Shown: positions 19,501 through 27,381, counted from the stretch's first letter. The stretch is DNA of 64,000 nucleotides from Phaeovulum molybdatiresistens (GCF_023544865.1 NZ_JAMJFX010000014.1:1-64000); one strand, 5' to 3'. The notes: generated from the sequence alone by a model not told the origin. Numbers and translations are program-made.

Positions 19501-19705
19501 TGGCGCTCAGGCTCGCGACGGTGCCGATGCGCGTCTCCACGGCCGCACCACCGCCCGAAACGCCGCCGCCGGTCGTGACAGACCATGCGGTGCGGCGGTC
19601 GACAAGGATCTCGCGGATCGCATCCACCGGCCCATGGCAGAGCGCCAGATGCATCCCCAGCGCATAACGATAGCCGACAGTCTGTGTCTTGCTGCTACCG
19701 CCCAT
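16574..19705 (-). CDS. Tail tip/hub protein with inserted von Willebrand A domain
   Basis: 1,043 residues, the size and position of the central tail tip (gpJ-like) protein. The N-terminal 250 residues start with GYRYALGMHLALCHGPVDAI, typical of baseplate hub proteins in these phages. Residues about 257-440 form a VWA domain: MIDAS residues DxSxS (Asp265, Ser267, Ser269), Thr342 in GGTSFD and Asp370 in VTDGAP are all present, so a metal ion can be bound. After it the hub sequence resumes (TNRDWGLGYS) and runs through beta-rich modules to the end. It overlaps the preceding small gene by 11 bases. The VWA domain probably acts in ligand binding at adsorption. Confidence 0.8.
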   Translation of the reverse strand: MGGSSKTQTVGYRYALGMHLALCHGPVDAIREILVDRRTAWSVTTGGGVSGGGAAVETRIGTVASLSATAALAGDAGALIRFAGTLAGVRIGRDYRLLLRDGTRQTITLKGVTFDPATHVTSWSVLPEALSLPAQSVEVFEASSTASNTGAAGGRIRIDKPDLFGGESREGGIRGDVDVLMGGPGQGPNDYLAARMGGDVPAYRGLCSLVLRQVYLGINPYLKPWAVRVTRVLTGEAGAAQWYPETAAIVPEANISDAAIYIALDVSGSMSGTRMAAQKAGVAALIREIAAGVDPDRPNDIRIVLWNATVAGSIERRDIGPEDYAALEAWMLARANTTAGGTSFDAAFAEAGPFFAGAGAKRRIVIFVTDGAPSPVSSVDAALAILRSLPPADIFGFNIALSDTTHTARIDTTPVDGVPVIPPGNSQALVASLRGAFGNGPDMNPAHILRECLTNRDWGLGYSSVEIGASFTAAADRLYAEGFGLSLIWQQDSSIEAFIGSVLDHIDATLFIDRRTGLWEVRLIRDDYDPAMLPVFDETNVVDWGRLGRRAPSDLVNSVTVRFTDAWTDDIGAVSVTDTARVQAMGEVIATTLDYPGVRYQSLALRLAERDLRALSAPLLSGEITVTRAGAGLGPGDVIRLRSPHRGLEDVVMRISEIGQGDGRDNGIRLKLAEDVFALGATAIAGGRISAGTGLAAPPRALTRRMVEEAPYWLLVRELGHSEADRILTEDPDAGALMATGERPSADALAAQLWIDPGTGPAQEGVVAFAPTALLAADVTDNPDDRILPVTGWRDIGEVGIGTLASIGGELLRVDGIAPTSITVGRGCLDTVPRAHAAGTPVIFFDAGARITEGAWAAGEALAVRLLPETGRGTLAFALAPEDRVTLARRAIRPLPPGRVQANGSYTPDGDALVVGPLELSWAHRDRLTQTSPVIVDHTAASIGPEPGTGYAIEIRWIDPDTGAALMPPGIVIDAGSSTSWILSPEDVPESGAPERTAEIDLAVRARRMVGSTWLTDFEARRFRLTAPFAAGWDRGWGVLWGT

Positions 19706-19958
19706 GGTCAGGCTCCGTCAGGATGGTGGGGGTCGTTGTGCCCGCCCGCATCTCGGCCTGGGCGATGACGGGGTCCACCAACGCATCGCCCGTGGCGCGC
19801 AGGGCCTCCGCCTCGATGCCGTGATCAAGGAAGGCCTGCCAGTCGAATCCATGGCGCCGGAACCAGGGCCGCACGCCTGCGAGGCAGTAGCGCGCCGCAC
19901 GTAGGTCCTGGAGGGTGACGCGTAGGGGCTGGCGAGCGAACGGGTCCGAGTCCGTCAT
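19695..19958 (-). CDS. Small phage tail-region protein
   Basis: 87 residues, predicted mostly helical, with the conserved-looking core RPWFRRHGFDW and FLDHGIEAEAL. Proteins of this type are found next to the hub gene in rhodobacterial prophages but have no assigned function. It overlaps the hub gene start, so the two are translationally coupled. It may act in tail tip assembly; that is inference from position only. Confidence 0.65.
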   Translation of the reverse strand: MTDSDPFARQPLRVTLQDLRAARYCLAGVRPWFRRHGFDWQAFLDHGIEAEALRATGDALVDPVIAQAEMRAGTTTPTILTEPDHGR

Positions 19959-20019
19959 CTTTGGGTGCCCCCGTCGCGCAAATTGGCCTTGGACGGGGCA
20001 GACAGGTGAGCGGGTGCGG

Positions 20020-20268
20020 TCACTTCTTGCCGCCTTTCTTCTTGATCGGGTCCACCTTCAGGTCGCCTGCCCAGACAACGTTCGGCCCGGTGATCAGCAC
20101 GGTGCCGAAGACCACCGGGATCGGGCGGCCTTCTTCGGCGGTGGGCAGCGAGAACTCATCGAGCCCCGCGGCTTGTGGCTGTTCGATCTTGGGGCGCGGG
20201 CTCAGCGCATAGGAGATCGCCGAGAGCACCAGCCCCAGGACGAGCCGCGCGATGAAGGTCCAGGCCAT
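20020..20268 (-). CDS. Small membrane-associated tail protein
   Basis: 82 residues from the ATG at 20268. It begins with a hydrophobic helix (about residues 4-22), continues with a Pro/Gln stretch, a segment that resembles the start of tail hub proteins (GRPIPVVFGTVLITGPNVVW) and ends in a lysine-rich tail. The frame is open upstream to 20661, but that extension is arginine/serine-rich and overlaps the DUF2163 gene, so I reject it. A role in tail tip assembly or DNA entry at the inner membrane is possible. Confidence 0.65.
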   Translation of the reverse strand: MAWTFIARLVLGLVLSAISYALSPRPKIEQPQAAGLDEFSLPTAEEGRPIPVVFGTVLITGPNVVWAGDLKVDPIKKKGGKK

Positions 20269-20380
20269 GACGGAGATCTTTCTCTGGGCAGAGAGGCGGC
20301 CACGGGGCAAGCGAGCGGCCAGGAAGAACGCATGCGCCCACATCGCAGCGTCGCGGAGGGCTTCGGGGGCCCGCGGTCGG

Positions 20381-21241
20381 TCAAACGATGGAGCCGCCGC
20401 CGAAGGGGTTGCGGCCGGGGATTGCGGGGAAGCCGCCGAAGTTCGCGAGATTGCCGAATTTATCGGCGCAAGTGGGCGCGCGCAGATCACAGCCCGGGGC
20501 GATGTCAGCCAGGACCGGGAGCAATGTGCCGGTCTTCGGGTCGCTCTCTGGCGCAGCGAGCGCCGCGGCCAGCTCCGGCATCGGGCGCGAGAGCGTGAGG
20601 GTCGTGCCGAGGTGGCCCGTGATGAAGCCGAGCTGGGCGCCGAACCTGAGCACCCCACCACGATACCAGCCGTCGGGCGGATCTGCGGCTTCCGGGATCG
20701 TCAGGACGTTGCCCGAGCAGGCCGTCACCGTGCCGATCTGCCAAAAGAGGGCGATATCGAGCCCGCAGCCGCGCCCGTAAAGCGCATGGCGGCAAAGCCG
20801 CTGGTACTTCGCCCGCACGCCGGCACGGCGCAGGGTGCTGAAGACGGATTCGCAGCTGAGCAGGATGCGCTGGCCCTCGACCTCGGCGCCCATCACGCGG
20901 CCTTTCCAATGCGCCACCGTCTCGCCCGGCGCCTGCTCATGGCCGCGGAAGATGGTCAGCGTCACGGGTCTGTTGCCCAAGGGGGCCAGAAACCGCCGCG
21001 CGAAAGGATGCGAGAGCGGCCAGGTCAGCTCCAGCCGCCCGCGTTCGATCTCGCTGGTCTGCACCACATCACCATGGGCGACGGCAGCGGCTTCCCAAAT
21101 TATCGTCTCGCCACCGCTGCCCGCGCTGGTCCAGGCCGTCGCGCGGCTGGTGAAGGGCCAGAGCTGATCGCCTTCGACGAACTGGTAGAGGAAATAGGGC
21201 CGGCCCTCGGCGACCGAGGCTTCGATGCTGGCGTAGGTCAT
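20381..21241 (-). CDS. DUF2163/BR0599 family tail protein
   Basis: 286 residues. The C-terminus shows the family hallmark: CDLRAPTCADKFGN followed by NLANFGGFPAIPGRNPF, plus an earlier Cys-rich stretch (LCRHALYGRGCGLD, about 148-160). The cysteines may bind metal or an iron-sulfur cluster, as suggested for the related tail components of gene transfer agents. The gene lies between the putative distal tail protein and the tail tip genes, the same order as in gene transfer agent and siphophage tail clusters of alphaproteobacteria. Confidence 0.85.
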   Translation of the reverse strand: MTYASIEASVAEGRPYFLYQFVEGDQLWPFTSRATAWTSAGSGGETIIWEAAAVAHGDVVQTSEIERGRLELTWPLSHPFARRFLAPLGNRPVTLTIFRGHEQAPGETVAHWKGRVMGAEVEGQRILLSCESVFSTLRRAGVRAKYQRLCRHALYGRGCGLDIALFWQIGTVTACSGNVLTIPEAADPPDGWYRGGVLRFGAQLGFITGHLGTTLTLSRPMPELAAALAAPESDPKTGTLLPVLADIAPGCDLRAPTCADKFGNLANFGGFPAIPGRNPFGGGSIV

Positions 21242-21274
21242 GATCGCGGTTCTTTCGCTCAGGTGCAGCCCGCC

Positions 21275-22441
21275 TCATGCGGGCACCTCGACGACCCCCA
21301 GGGTCACTTCGCTCGCCACTGCCCCATGCTGGACCTCGATCCGATCTGCCGCCGAGCGCACCAGCGTCAAGACATGCCCCTTCGTGCCAAGCGGCACGGG
21401 CGCGCCGAGGTTTGAGGACAGCGTCAACCGATGATCCGCGCCCTCCGCGACCGCCGCCGTAATCGTCCGAAACCGCGGCCCGTCGGGCATTTCCAGCACG
21501 ATCGCGCGGTCGGGATAGGCGGCCAGCGCCGCGACCGGTGCCACGCGCATCAGCACAGATCCCGAGGTCATGGCGCTGCGCAGCTGCAGCTCATGGCCCC
21601 AGCTCGGCAGCCAGAAGCTGGCCTGCCGGCCGCGCAAAGACAAGAGCCAGCGGCGCAGATTGTGACGCGCCTCCATGCCTTGCGCCTTCAGCGTGATCGC
21701 CTCGCCGCGCTCGAAGAGATCGCGCAGGGGCGCGCCCACGACCGGCCCGAAGCCGTTGTCGACATAGTCAAGAGCGCGGCGCAGGCTGGCGGTGATCGGC
21801 GCACGGATCACGCTCGGGGCGGTCTGGACCGGGCGGCCGAGATAGCGCGGCAGCGCGGGCGCGGTCAGATCCGGTGCATCGCGCAAAAGGAAGGTCGCGG
21901 TCACCAGACCATCGCTCTGACGTCGCCGCGCGACCTCGACGGGCGCTGTCAGAATGCCCGAACGCACCGGGGCGAGCGTCACCCGATGCGCCGCCACGAT
22001 GGCTGCGGGCAGTTGCGTCGTCAGCGGCTCCGCGAGGATCAGCCGGTCGGGTGCAACGCTGGCAATGGCCACTGGCACCGCCTCTTGGCCATCGACCGCC
22101 AGGGCCGCGCGCCCGGCGTTTGCGAACTCTGACAGCCCCGTGTCGATCAGGATCTCGCTCGCGCCCTGCACCAGGTCTGCCGCCGGCTGGATCGCCATAT
22201 GCCAAAGCGGCACCCGCCAGTCGCCGGCAAACCCGGCGCGTGCCAGTTCCGCCGCCCGCGCCATCCCCAGCGCATCGAGCCTGTGGCGGAAGGTGACAAT
22301 CTCGCGCGGGTGCGATCGCAGCGCAATGCGCTGCTCACCCAGCTTCGCCTGCAGCACATCCGTGCGCCATTCCAGCACCTCGGTGATCGCCTGCGCTGCC
22401 GGGAAGGGCCAGAACGGTGGTTCATCGGCAAAATCAGGCAT
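21275..22441 (-). CDS. Putative distal tail protein
   Basis: 388 residues, beta-rich, no signal peptide. It starts eight bases inside the end of the tape measure gene. The segment EWRTDVLQAKLGEQRIALR near residue 25 and the later beta strands (SWGHELQLRSAMTSG, ITLKAQGMEARHN) look like tail structural proteins of this phage group, but I cannot assign a precise family. By position directly after the tape measure gene it is likely the distal tail (Dit-like) ring to which the hub attaches. Confidence 0.7.
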   Translation of the reverse strand: MPDFADEPPFWPFPAAQAITEVLEWRTDVLQAKLGEQRIALRSHPREIVTFRHRLDALGMARAAELARAGFAGDWRVPLWHMAIQPAADLVQGASEILIDTGLSEFANAGRAALAVDGQEAVPVAIASVAPDRLILAEPLTTQLPAAIVAAHRVTLAPVRSGILTAPVEVARRRQSDGLVTATFLLRDAPDLTAPALPRYLGRPVQTAPSVIRAPITASLRRALDYVDNGFGPVVGAPLRDLFERGEAITLKAQGMEARHNLRRWLLSLRGRQASFWLPSWGHELQLRSAMTSGSVLMRVAPVAALAAYPDRAIVLEMPDGPRFRTITAAVAEGADHRLTLSSNLGAPVPLGTKGHVLTLVRSAADRIEVQHGAVASEVTLGVVEVPA

Positions 22442-24893
22442 TCAGCGCGCCCCGGTTACGGCGGATGACGTTCACGATGGCCCGCTCGCCCGAGGGCGTG
22501 GCGAGATAGTCGCCCACCACCGATGGATCGAGAACATTGATGATGCGCGTCGACAGGGAGGCCGGCGGGACGGCACCATCCCCATTCATCTCAACCCCAA
22601 GCCTGCCGCCTTTGCCCCGGCGCAGGGGCAAGATTGCCTCGGGCCCGGCCTCACCCATCAGCCCCACGCCCCTGGCAAAGGGAAACACGGTCGGCCGATG
22701 CACAACCCCGCCCCGCGCAAAGGCCGTCAGCTCCTGACCGCCGGCAAAGACGCCGCCCCGGGCAAAGCCAAAGAGGCTGGCAAAAAACCCGGTCCCACCG
22801 CCCCCGGCGCCGCCGCCGGTGAAGGCCCGGATCAGCGCCTCCTCGATCGGCTTGAAGGCCAGATCGAGCAGCCGCGAGGCGAGCGACTGGGCAATCCCGG
22901 CCACAGCGCCAGCGAAGCTCTGCCAGCTGATCTCGCCCGACTTCAGCGCCTCCTTGATCGGACCCAGGATCTCCTGCGCCAGGCCTTGGGCAATCTCGCG
23001 AGATGTCTCTTGCGCCTTGCGCAGCGCCTCGGCCGTGGTCTCCCAGGCGCTCTTGGCCCCGTCTGCCCCCGCGCGCAGCGCGTCCCCGGCGCTACGCCCC
23101 GAATTGCCCGCAGCCTCTGCGGCCGCGCCGGCCCCCTGCAGGGCGGTGCCAAGGCCTGTTGCAGCGCTCTGCGCCTCCTCGAGCCCCGCCGCAGCCTCAG
23201 CGCCAGAGGCAGAGAGAGCCTCCCGCAGCGCCGCCACGGATTGCAGGGGCGCGGTCGCTGCCGCCGTCACCGCGCCCATCCTCGCGCGCAGCCCCGCGGC
23301 CTCGCCCCGCGCCGCATCCGCCGCCGCGCTGAGGCCCAGATCGGGCGGCGCGATCGGATCGCGGCTGAAGGCCGCCTCAAAGGCCGCGCGTGCCTCCGCC
23401 CCGGCCGTGGCCGCCGTCCCGGCAAAGGGGTTCTCGATCCGGCCAAGCTCCACAGTGGCGATCAGCGGCACGCGTTTCTCAAGGCCCAGCACCTCAAGCC
23501 CGGCATTGAGGCCTGCGAGAAAGCCGTTGATCCGCCGGCCAACGCCATTGAGCATCGCCTCAACCCCCGCGATCAGCGTATTCGCCGCCTGAAAGGCAAA
23601 ATCCCCGATCGCCCCGGGCAGCGCGCCCCAGAGCACCTTGATCGCGTCCAACGCGCCCTGGAAAGTGTTCAGTGTCGCATTGCCAAAGCCAACCACCGCG
23701 GTCAGCGCGCTCTGCAGAGCCTGCGCGATGGCCGCCTGGATCTCGGCCCAGCTCGCCGTGATCGCCAGACCCGTGGCGACAGCGCCGAGCTTCAGGCGCG
23801 CCCAGACCTCGCGGCCCAGATCGCCCAGAAGCGAGAGCGCAGCGCCAAACCCGCCCGCGCCCCGCACGAGCCGGGCAAACTGATAGACCAACTCGCCCGC
23901 CCCCACCACCAGCGCCCCGATCCCGGTGCGGATTAGCGCCCCGCGCAGCACCACAAGCGCCGTTGCAAGACCACGCACCGAAAGTGCCGCCATCGACAGG
24001 GTTGCCACCCAGCGCCCCGCCAGAAAGCCCGCAAACGTGCCGGCATAGGCCGCCAGCCGGCCGAGATTGTCCAGCACCGCGCGCAGCGCCTGCCCGAGCG
24101 GGCCGGTGCGGCTGGCGAGCGCAGCCATGGCCTCTGCCACCGCTTCCAGCGCCGGGGCCGCCGCCACCGCCAGCTGGTTCGACAGCCCGCGCCAGATCAG
24201 CCCGAGCCGGGAGAGCGCGTCATTCGTGCGCTCGATCTGATCGGCCTCCTGTTCGGACACCACCACCCCGAACGCCTGCACATCCGCCGTGGCCTGGCGC
24301 AATGTCGCCGTGTCGATCCGGCTCATGGCGATCGCGCCTTCCTCGCCAAAGAGCTGGCCTGCCACGGCCGCGCGCTCGGCCACCGGCACAAACGCCGTGA
24401 TCGCGGCCGTGATGGCGCCGACCCGCGCATCGAGCGGCAGCGCGATCAGCGCTTGTGCGGAGAGCCCGAGACGCTCCAGCGCCTCGCGGGCCGGTCCGCC
24501 CCCCGCCGCCGCCTGGCTCAGCCGCCGGGTCAGATCCTTCGTCGCCTGTTCGATGCCCGACATCGACACACCGGCCAGCGCCCCCGCGCGCTCGAGCGTC
24601 TGGATCGAGGCCACCGTGGTGCCCAGCGATTGCGCAAGCTTGGCCTGTGCATCCACCGTCTGCAGCCCGGAGCGGATCATCGCCGCTCCGGCCGCCGCCG
24701 TCGCCCCGGCCAGAGCCGTCCCCGCAAGGCGCGCGCGGCGCACAAAAGCCGCCAGCCGTGCAGTGGCCAGATCCATCTCCCGCGACAGCCGCCCAAAGCC
24801 CCGCGCGCCGGCCGCGCCCACACCTTCCAGCTCGGCTTTGACCTGACGCCCGCCCACCGCAGACAGGCGTACGCTCACGCGTTTCTCGCTCAT
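22434..24893 (-). CDS. Tail tape measure protein
   Basis: 819 residues. It sets tail length and is ejected with DNA. The N-terminal 50 residues (VRLSAVGGRQVKAELEGVG) are typical. A long helical Ala-rich body follows, with hydrophobic stretches around 290-350 that could insert into membranes. The C-terminus carries the lambda-type signature FARGGVVHRPTVFPFARG and GLMGEAGPEAILPL. Its ATG overlaps the stop of the frameshifted chaperone (ATGA, 24890-24893). The predicted length fits a tail of roughly 120 nm, by the usual rule of about 0.15 nm per residue. Confidence 0.93.
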   Translation of the reverse strand: MSEKRVSVRLSAVGGRQVKAELEGVGAAGARGFGRLSREMDLATARLAAFVRRARLAGTALAGATAAAGAAMIRSGLQTVDAQAKLAQSLGTTVASIQTLERAGALAGVSMSGIEQATKDLTRRLSQAAAGGGPAREALERLGLSAQALIALPLDARVGAITAAITAFVPVAERAAVAGQLFGEEGAIAMSRIDTATLRQATADVQAFGVVVSEQEADQIERTNDALSRLGLIWRGLSNQLAVAAAPALEAVAEAMAALASRTGPLGQALRAVLDNLGRLAAYAGTFAGFLAGRWVATLSMAALSVRGLATALVVLRGALIRTGIGALVVGAGELVYQFARLVRGAGGFGAALSLLGDLGREVWARLKLGAVATGLAITASWAEIQAAIAQALQSALTAVVGFGNATLNTFQGALDAIKVLWGALPGAIGDFAFQAANTLIAGVEAMLNGVGRRINGFLAGLNAGLEVLGLEKRVPLIATVELGRIENPFAGTAATAGAEARAAFEAAFSRDPIAPPDLGLSAAADAARGEAAGLRARMGAVTAAATAPLQSVAALREALSASGAEAAAGLEEAQSAATGLGTALQGAGAAAEAAGNSGRSAGDALRAGADGAKSAWETTAEALRKAQETSREIAQGLAQEILGPIKEALKSGEISWQSFAGAVAGIAQSLASRLLDLAFKPIEEALIRAFTGGGAGGGGTGFFASLFGFARGGVFAGGQELTAFARGGVVHRPTVFPFARGVGLMGEAGPEAILPLRRGKGGRLGVEMNGDGAVPPASLSTRIINVLDPSVVGDYLATPSGERAIVNVIRRNRGALNA

Positions 24894-25563
24894 CCCTCAG
24901 CCTCCCGGCTCTCCTCCATCTGCGCATTCAGCTTGCGCGCCATCACCGCCTCCAGATCCGGCAGGAATTCGACCGCCGCCCGGCGATCGACCCCCAGCGC
25001 CTCCGCCATCGCCAGGGCCGCGCTCATGTCCCAGCCCAGCACAACGCCCGGCACCGCGCGGATCTGCCCGCCCAGCCGCCCCGCCAGGTCCCAGACCTGC
25101 CAGCCCTCCCATGTGCGCGGCGCGTTCAGGACCTGCGGGCAGTCCGGGCAGAGCCCTTCGCAGGCCGCGCAGTAGCGCTCACCCCCGCCGTAGACCCATT
25201 CGGCGAGGGCGCGCAGACGTTTTTTTCCAGCTCAAGCTCCAGACCCTTCGCCAGATACCCCGCCTGAAAGGCCTCGAAGATCGGCCAGATGTCGAGCAGC
25301 GCGTCGATCCCCTCCGGTGTCACCGGGATCGGCTGGCCTGCCGCATCGCCCACCCCCTCCCAGGTGCGGATCGCCCGCCGCGCCAAAGCCTTGGCAAAGA
25401 TCACCGCGAGCGCCTCATCGCCCGTTCCTGCGGGCAAGACGCCGAGCGCCGGATCGGCGCGCGCGGCAACCATCAGCGCGGTGCTCAGCGGCGCGACCTC
25501 AATGCGAACGCCAAGCCCAAGATCGAGCCAGAATGGCGCAGACGACAGCGTAAGGCGTAACAT
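24890..25563 (-). CDS. Tail assembly chaperone, -1 frameshift product (gpGT-like)
   Basis: Two proteins come from this stretch. Without slippage the frame from the ATG at 25563 stops at 25126 (145 residues). With a -1 slip on A-AAA-AAC (25225-25219) after Asn115, reading continues to the TGA at 24890-24892, giving 224 residues. The downstream frame is clearly coding: RLRALAEWVYGGG, a double CxxC motif (CAACEGLCPDC) and a helical end. It has no start of its own and its stop overlaps the tape measure ATG. This is the arrangement of lambda gpG/gpGT, which coat the tape measure and recruit tail tube subunits. A strong ribosome site (GGAGG) precedes the ATG. Confidence 0.88.
25126..25563 (-). CDS. 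Tail assembly chaperone, short form (gpG-like)
   Basis: The unshifted product of the chaperone gene, 145 residues. Residues 1-115 are shared with the long form. Residues 116-145 arise from reading past the slippery site in frame 0 and look non-conserved (Ser/Ala/Arg-rich). In lambda the short form is made in large excess over the long form and only the ratio matters. The shared part is helical with a Trp-containing motif (AIRTWEGVGDAAG). Confidence 0.85.
   Translation of the reverse strand: MLRLTLSSAPFWLDLGLGVRIEVAPLSTALMVAARADPALGVLPAGTGDEALAVIFAKALARRAIRTWEGVGDAAGQPIPVTPEGIDALLDIWPIFEAFQAGYLAKGLELELEKNVCAPSPNGSTAGVSATARPAKGSARTARRS
25219..25225 (-). promoter_or_regulatory. Programmed -1 ribosomal frameshift heptamer A-AAA-AAC
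   Basis: On the minus strand codons 113-115 read GAA AAA AAC; the seven bases A AAA AAC fit the X-XXY-YYZ rule in the correct phase. A -1 slip here leads straight into the downstream coding frame (next codon CGT). The same heptamer type drives frameshifting in bacterial dnaX. GC-rich sequence follows and can form a stimulatory structure. Confidence 0.85.
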
Positions 25564-25572
25564 GGTTCCTCC

Positions 25573-25600
25573 AAAGAAAAAGGCGCGCCGAAGCGCGCCT
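25573..25600 (-). terminator. Intrinsic terminator behind the DUF1186 gene
   Basis: On the minus strand an 8-bp perfect stem (AGGCGCGC / GCGCGCCT) closed by the very stable TTCG tetraloop is followed by a T-rich tract (TTTTCTTT). It lies between the DUF1186 stop (25627) and the chaperone ATG (25563). An intrinsic terminator inside a late tail operon implies either antitermination or a separate transcription unit for the gene before it. Confidence 0.85.
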
Positions 25601-25626
25601 GTGACCCCCGATGGGGCAAAACAGGG

Positions 25627-26358
25627 TCAGTGCTTGAGATAGAGCCTGAACACCTTGAGCGTATCGACCTCGATCTGGTTCTCAATCTGCTGGGTGAACC
25701 ACGCAGGACCTTCATCGCACGCGAGCTGCAGATGCGCCTCAAAGAGCGCACGCGGGTAGAAGTCCGCGTCCAGAAGTCCGCGGTCATAAGCGTTGCGGAC
25801 CGACAGGGCGAGGTCTTCACGCCCGAGGGCTGCGATTGCCTGGGCCCAGCCGAGCCAGAGCGCGGGGCCGGCGCTGCGCGCCTCCACCGCCGCGAAATAG
25901 CGCAGGAAGCTCGCCACATCATCGCAGGCCAGACGATCCTTCAGGGCCAGCATCGTCAGGGTGCGGAACATATTGGCCCGCAGCGGTTCTGCACAGCCGG
26001 GATCGCGGATGAACCCGAAGATCGGCTCCACCTCGCCATCAAAGACCGCCGCGACAAGGCGGGGGCCGCATTCAACCAGCTGCTCACCCCAGACCCGGTC
26101 GAGATGGCGCAGATCACTGCGCAAGATCTGCATCAGGGGGCGGCAGGCTTCCTTGGCGCGCCATTCGGCCATCAGCATCGCGACCAGGCGGAGCGCTGGA
26201 TAATCGCGCAGGTTCTGGCCCGGCGCTTCGGCGGCATCGACCAGGTAACGGGCGAATACGGATCGAAGGACAACGGGATTTTGCCGCGCCGCGAGGATGG
26301 CCTCTTCCGCGCGATCGTCATGATGCGCGAGAGCGTCGAGAAGGTCGTGTGAGTGCAT
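25627..26358 (-). CDS. DUF1186 family protein, probable moron gene
   Basis: 243 residues, all-helical. The sequence fits DUF1186, a HEAT-like repeat family of unknown function (NLRDYPALRLVAMLMAEWR, VGDYxx-type repeats absent, but PIFGFIRDPGCAEPLRANM and DVASFLRYF motifs present). It has no counterpart in the lambda tail operon and separates the tail tube gene from the chaperone gene. An 81-base gap with an AT-rich stretch (26365-26397) precedes it and a textbook terminator follows, the promoter-gene-terminator plan of a moron. Expression from the prophage is therefore possible. The family assignment is moderate. Confidence 0.65.
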   Translation of the reverse strand: MHSHDLLDALAHHDDRAEEAILAARQNPVVLRSVFARYLVDAAEAPGQNLRDYPALRLVAMLMAEWRAKEACRPLMQILRSDLRHLDRVWGEQLVECGPRLVAAVFDGEVEPIFGFIRDPGCAEPLRANMFRTLTMLALKDRLACDDVASFLRYFAAVEARSAGPALWLGWAQAIAALGREDLALSVRNAYDRGLLDADFYPRALFEAHLQLACDEGPAWFTQQIENQIEVDTLKVFRLYLKH

Positions 26359-26439
26359 GGGACGCCGCTGTTTTAGTTTTCATTGTGACATTTACGCGCG
26401 CGGCCCTGTTGTGGATGCAAAGACCCGCGATCTGCGACG

Positions 26440-27381
26440 TCAATAGGCGGATCGGCCATTGACCAGCTGGACGGTGCACATCCGCCCCAGCGTGGCGTCA
26501 CGCGCGGCCTGCCAGTCGAAGCTGGCCTGCACGCCCTGGGGTCCTGCAATCTCGATGCGGGGCCGTGACAGATAGACCGCATGCGCCACCAGCGTCAGGA
26601 TCTCGCCCGAGGGCAGCGTATAGGCGAAGCTCATCTCGCAGGGGTCGCCATTGATGGCCTGGGTGACCAGGGCTTGATCGGCAAAGCGCACCTCGATCCG
26701 GCCCGTCAGCGCGGCGATGGACGGGTCTGCGCCCTCGATGCGGCCATCCGAGCGGATCGTCTCCACCCGATCGAGCGTGTTGGCATAGCTGATCTCGGCC
26801 GAGACGAGATTGCCCAGCGGCTGGCCGTTGCGCGTGATCGCGCCGTTGAAATGGCCAAAGCGTTGCAGCTCGATCTCTGCCAGCGCCCCTGCGACGGTGG
26901 TGCTGGCGATCGCCTCGCCCTGGGCCACCAGGCCCACGGTCGCGGTCAAAAGGCCCGAGCGCTGCATCTGCCAGGTGAGCGTGTCGAGCATGCAGCCCGA
27001 ATAGAGCGCAAAGCGCGGCACCTCCGGCATGCCGGTCTCGATCGAGAACGAGGGCAAGCTCCAGGCGCCGGAGCGGAACTCATGCGTGAACGGGGCTTCC
27101 ACCCCGGTGGTGACCGGCGTGCCGAAGGCTGCCTTCAGCCAGAAGCCGAAGGCCTCCGCATCGATCGGCACCACGATCGTCCCGTCCGCCGTCAGCGCAT
27201 CCTTGATCGGCGCCAGCGGATCGCGGCCATAGCCCAGAAGCTCCGAGGCCAAGAGCGGCTGCTCGGCCCCAAGCGTCGCACTGGCAAACGGGATCCGCGT
27301 GAACCCGCTCGCCGGCGGCGTGCCATAGGTCGTCTCAAACGCAAGCGCCATCTGCGCCCGCGCCCCTTGGGCTCGTGCCAT
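26440..27381 (-). CDS. Major tail tube protein
   Basis: 313 residues from the ATG at 27381 (a TTG at 27399 is less likely). The start ARAQGARAQMALAFETTYG and the beta-rich remainder are typical for tail tube proteins of lambda-like siphophages of alphaproteobacteria. It would polymerise around the tape measure to form the non-contractile tail. Position between the tail terminator and the chaperone genes matches lambda gpV, apart from the intervening DUF1186 gene. Confidence 0.85.
   Translation of the reverse strand: MARAQGARAQMALAFETTYGTPPASGFTRIPFASATLGAEQPLLASELLGYGRDPLAPIKDALTADGTIVVPIDAEAFGFWLKAAFGTPVTTGVEAPFTHEFRSGAWSLPSFSIETGMPEVPRFALYSGCMLDTLTWQMQRSGLLTATVGLVAQGEAIASTTVAGALAEIELQRFGHFNGAITRNGQPLGNLVSAEISYANTLDRVETIRSDGRIEGADPSIAALTGRIEVRFADQALVTQAINGDPCEMSFAYTLPSGEILTLVAHAVYLSRPRIEIAGPQGVQASFDWQAARDATLGRMCTVQLVNGRSAY

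Noticed and set aside
16361..19768. Rightward 1,135-codon frame opposite the tail tip gene
   Set aside because: It has no ribosome site and an Arg/Gly/His/Ala composition typical for the antisense of GC-rich genes; the leftward protein has a VWA domain and hub motifs.
21954..23936. Rightward 660-codon frame opposite the tape measure gene
   Set aside because: Antisense of an Ala-rich gene; no domain, and the leftward protein carries the tape measure C-terminal signature.
24897..25112. Leftward 71-codon frame upstream of the tape measure gene
   Set aside because: Almost only Gly, Ala and Arg; the same bases encode the convincing frameshifted chaperone extension in another frame.
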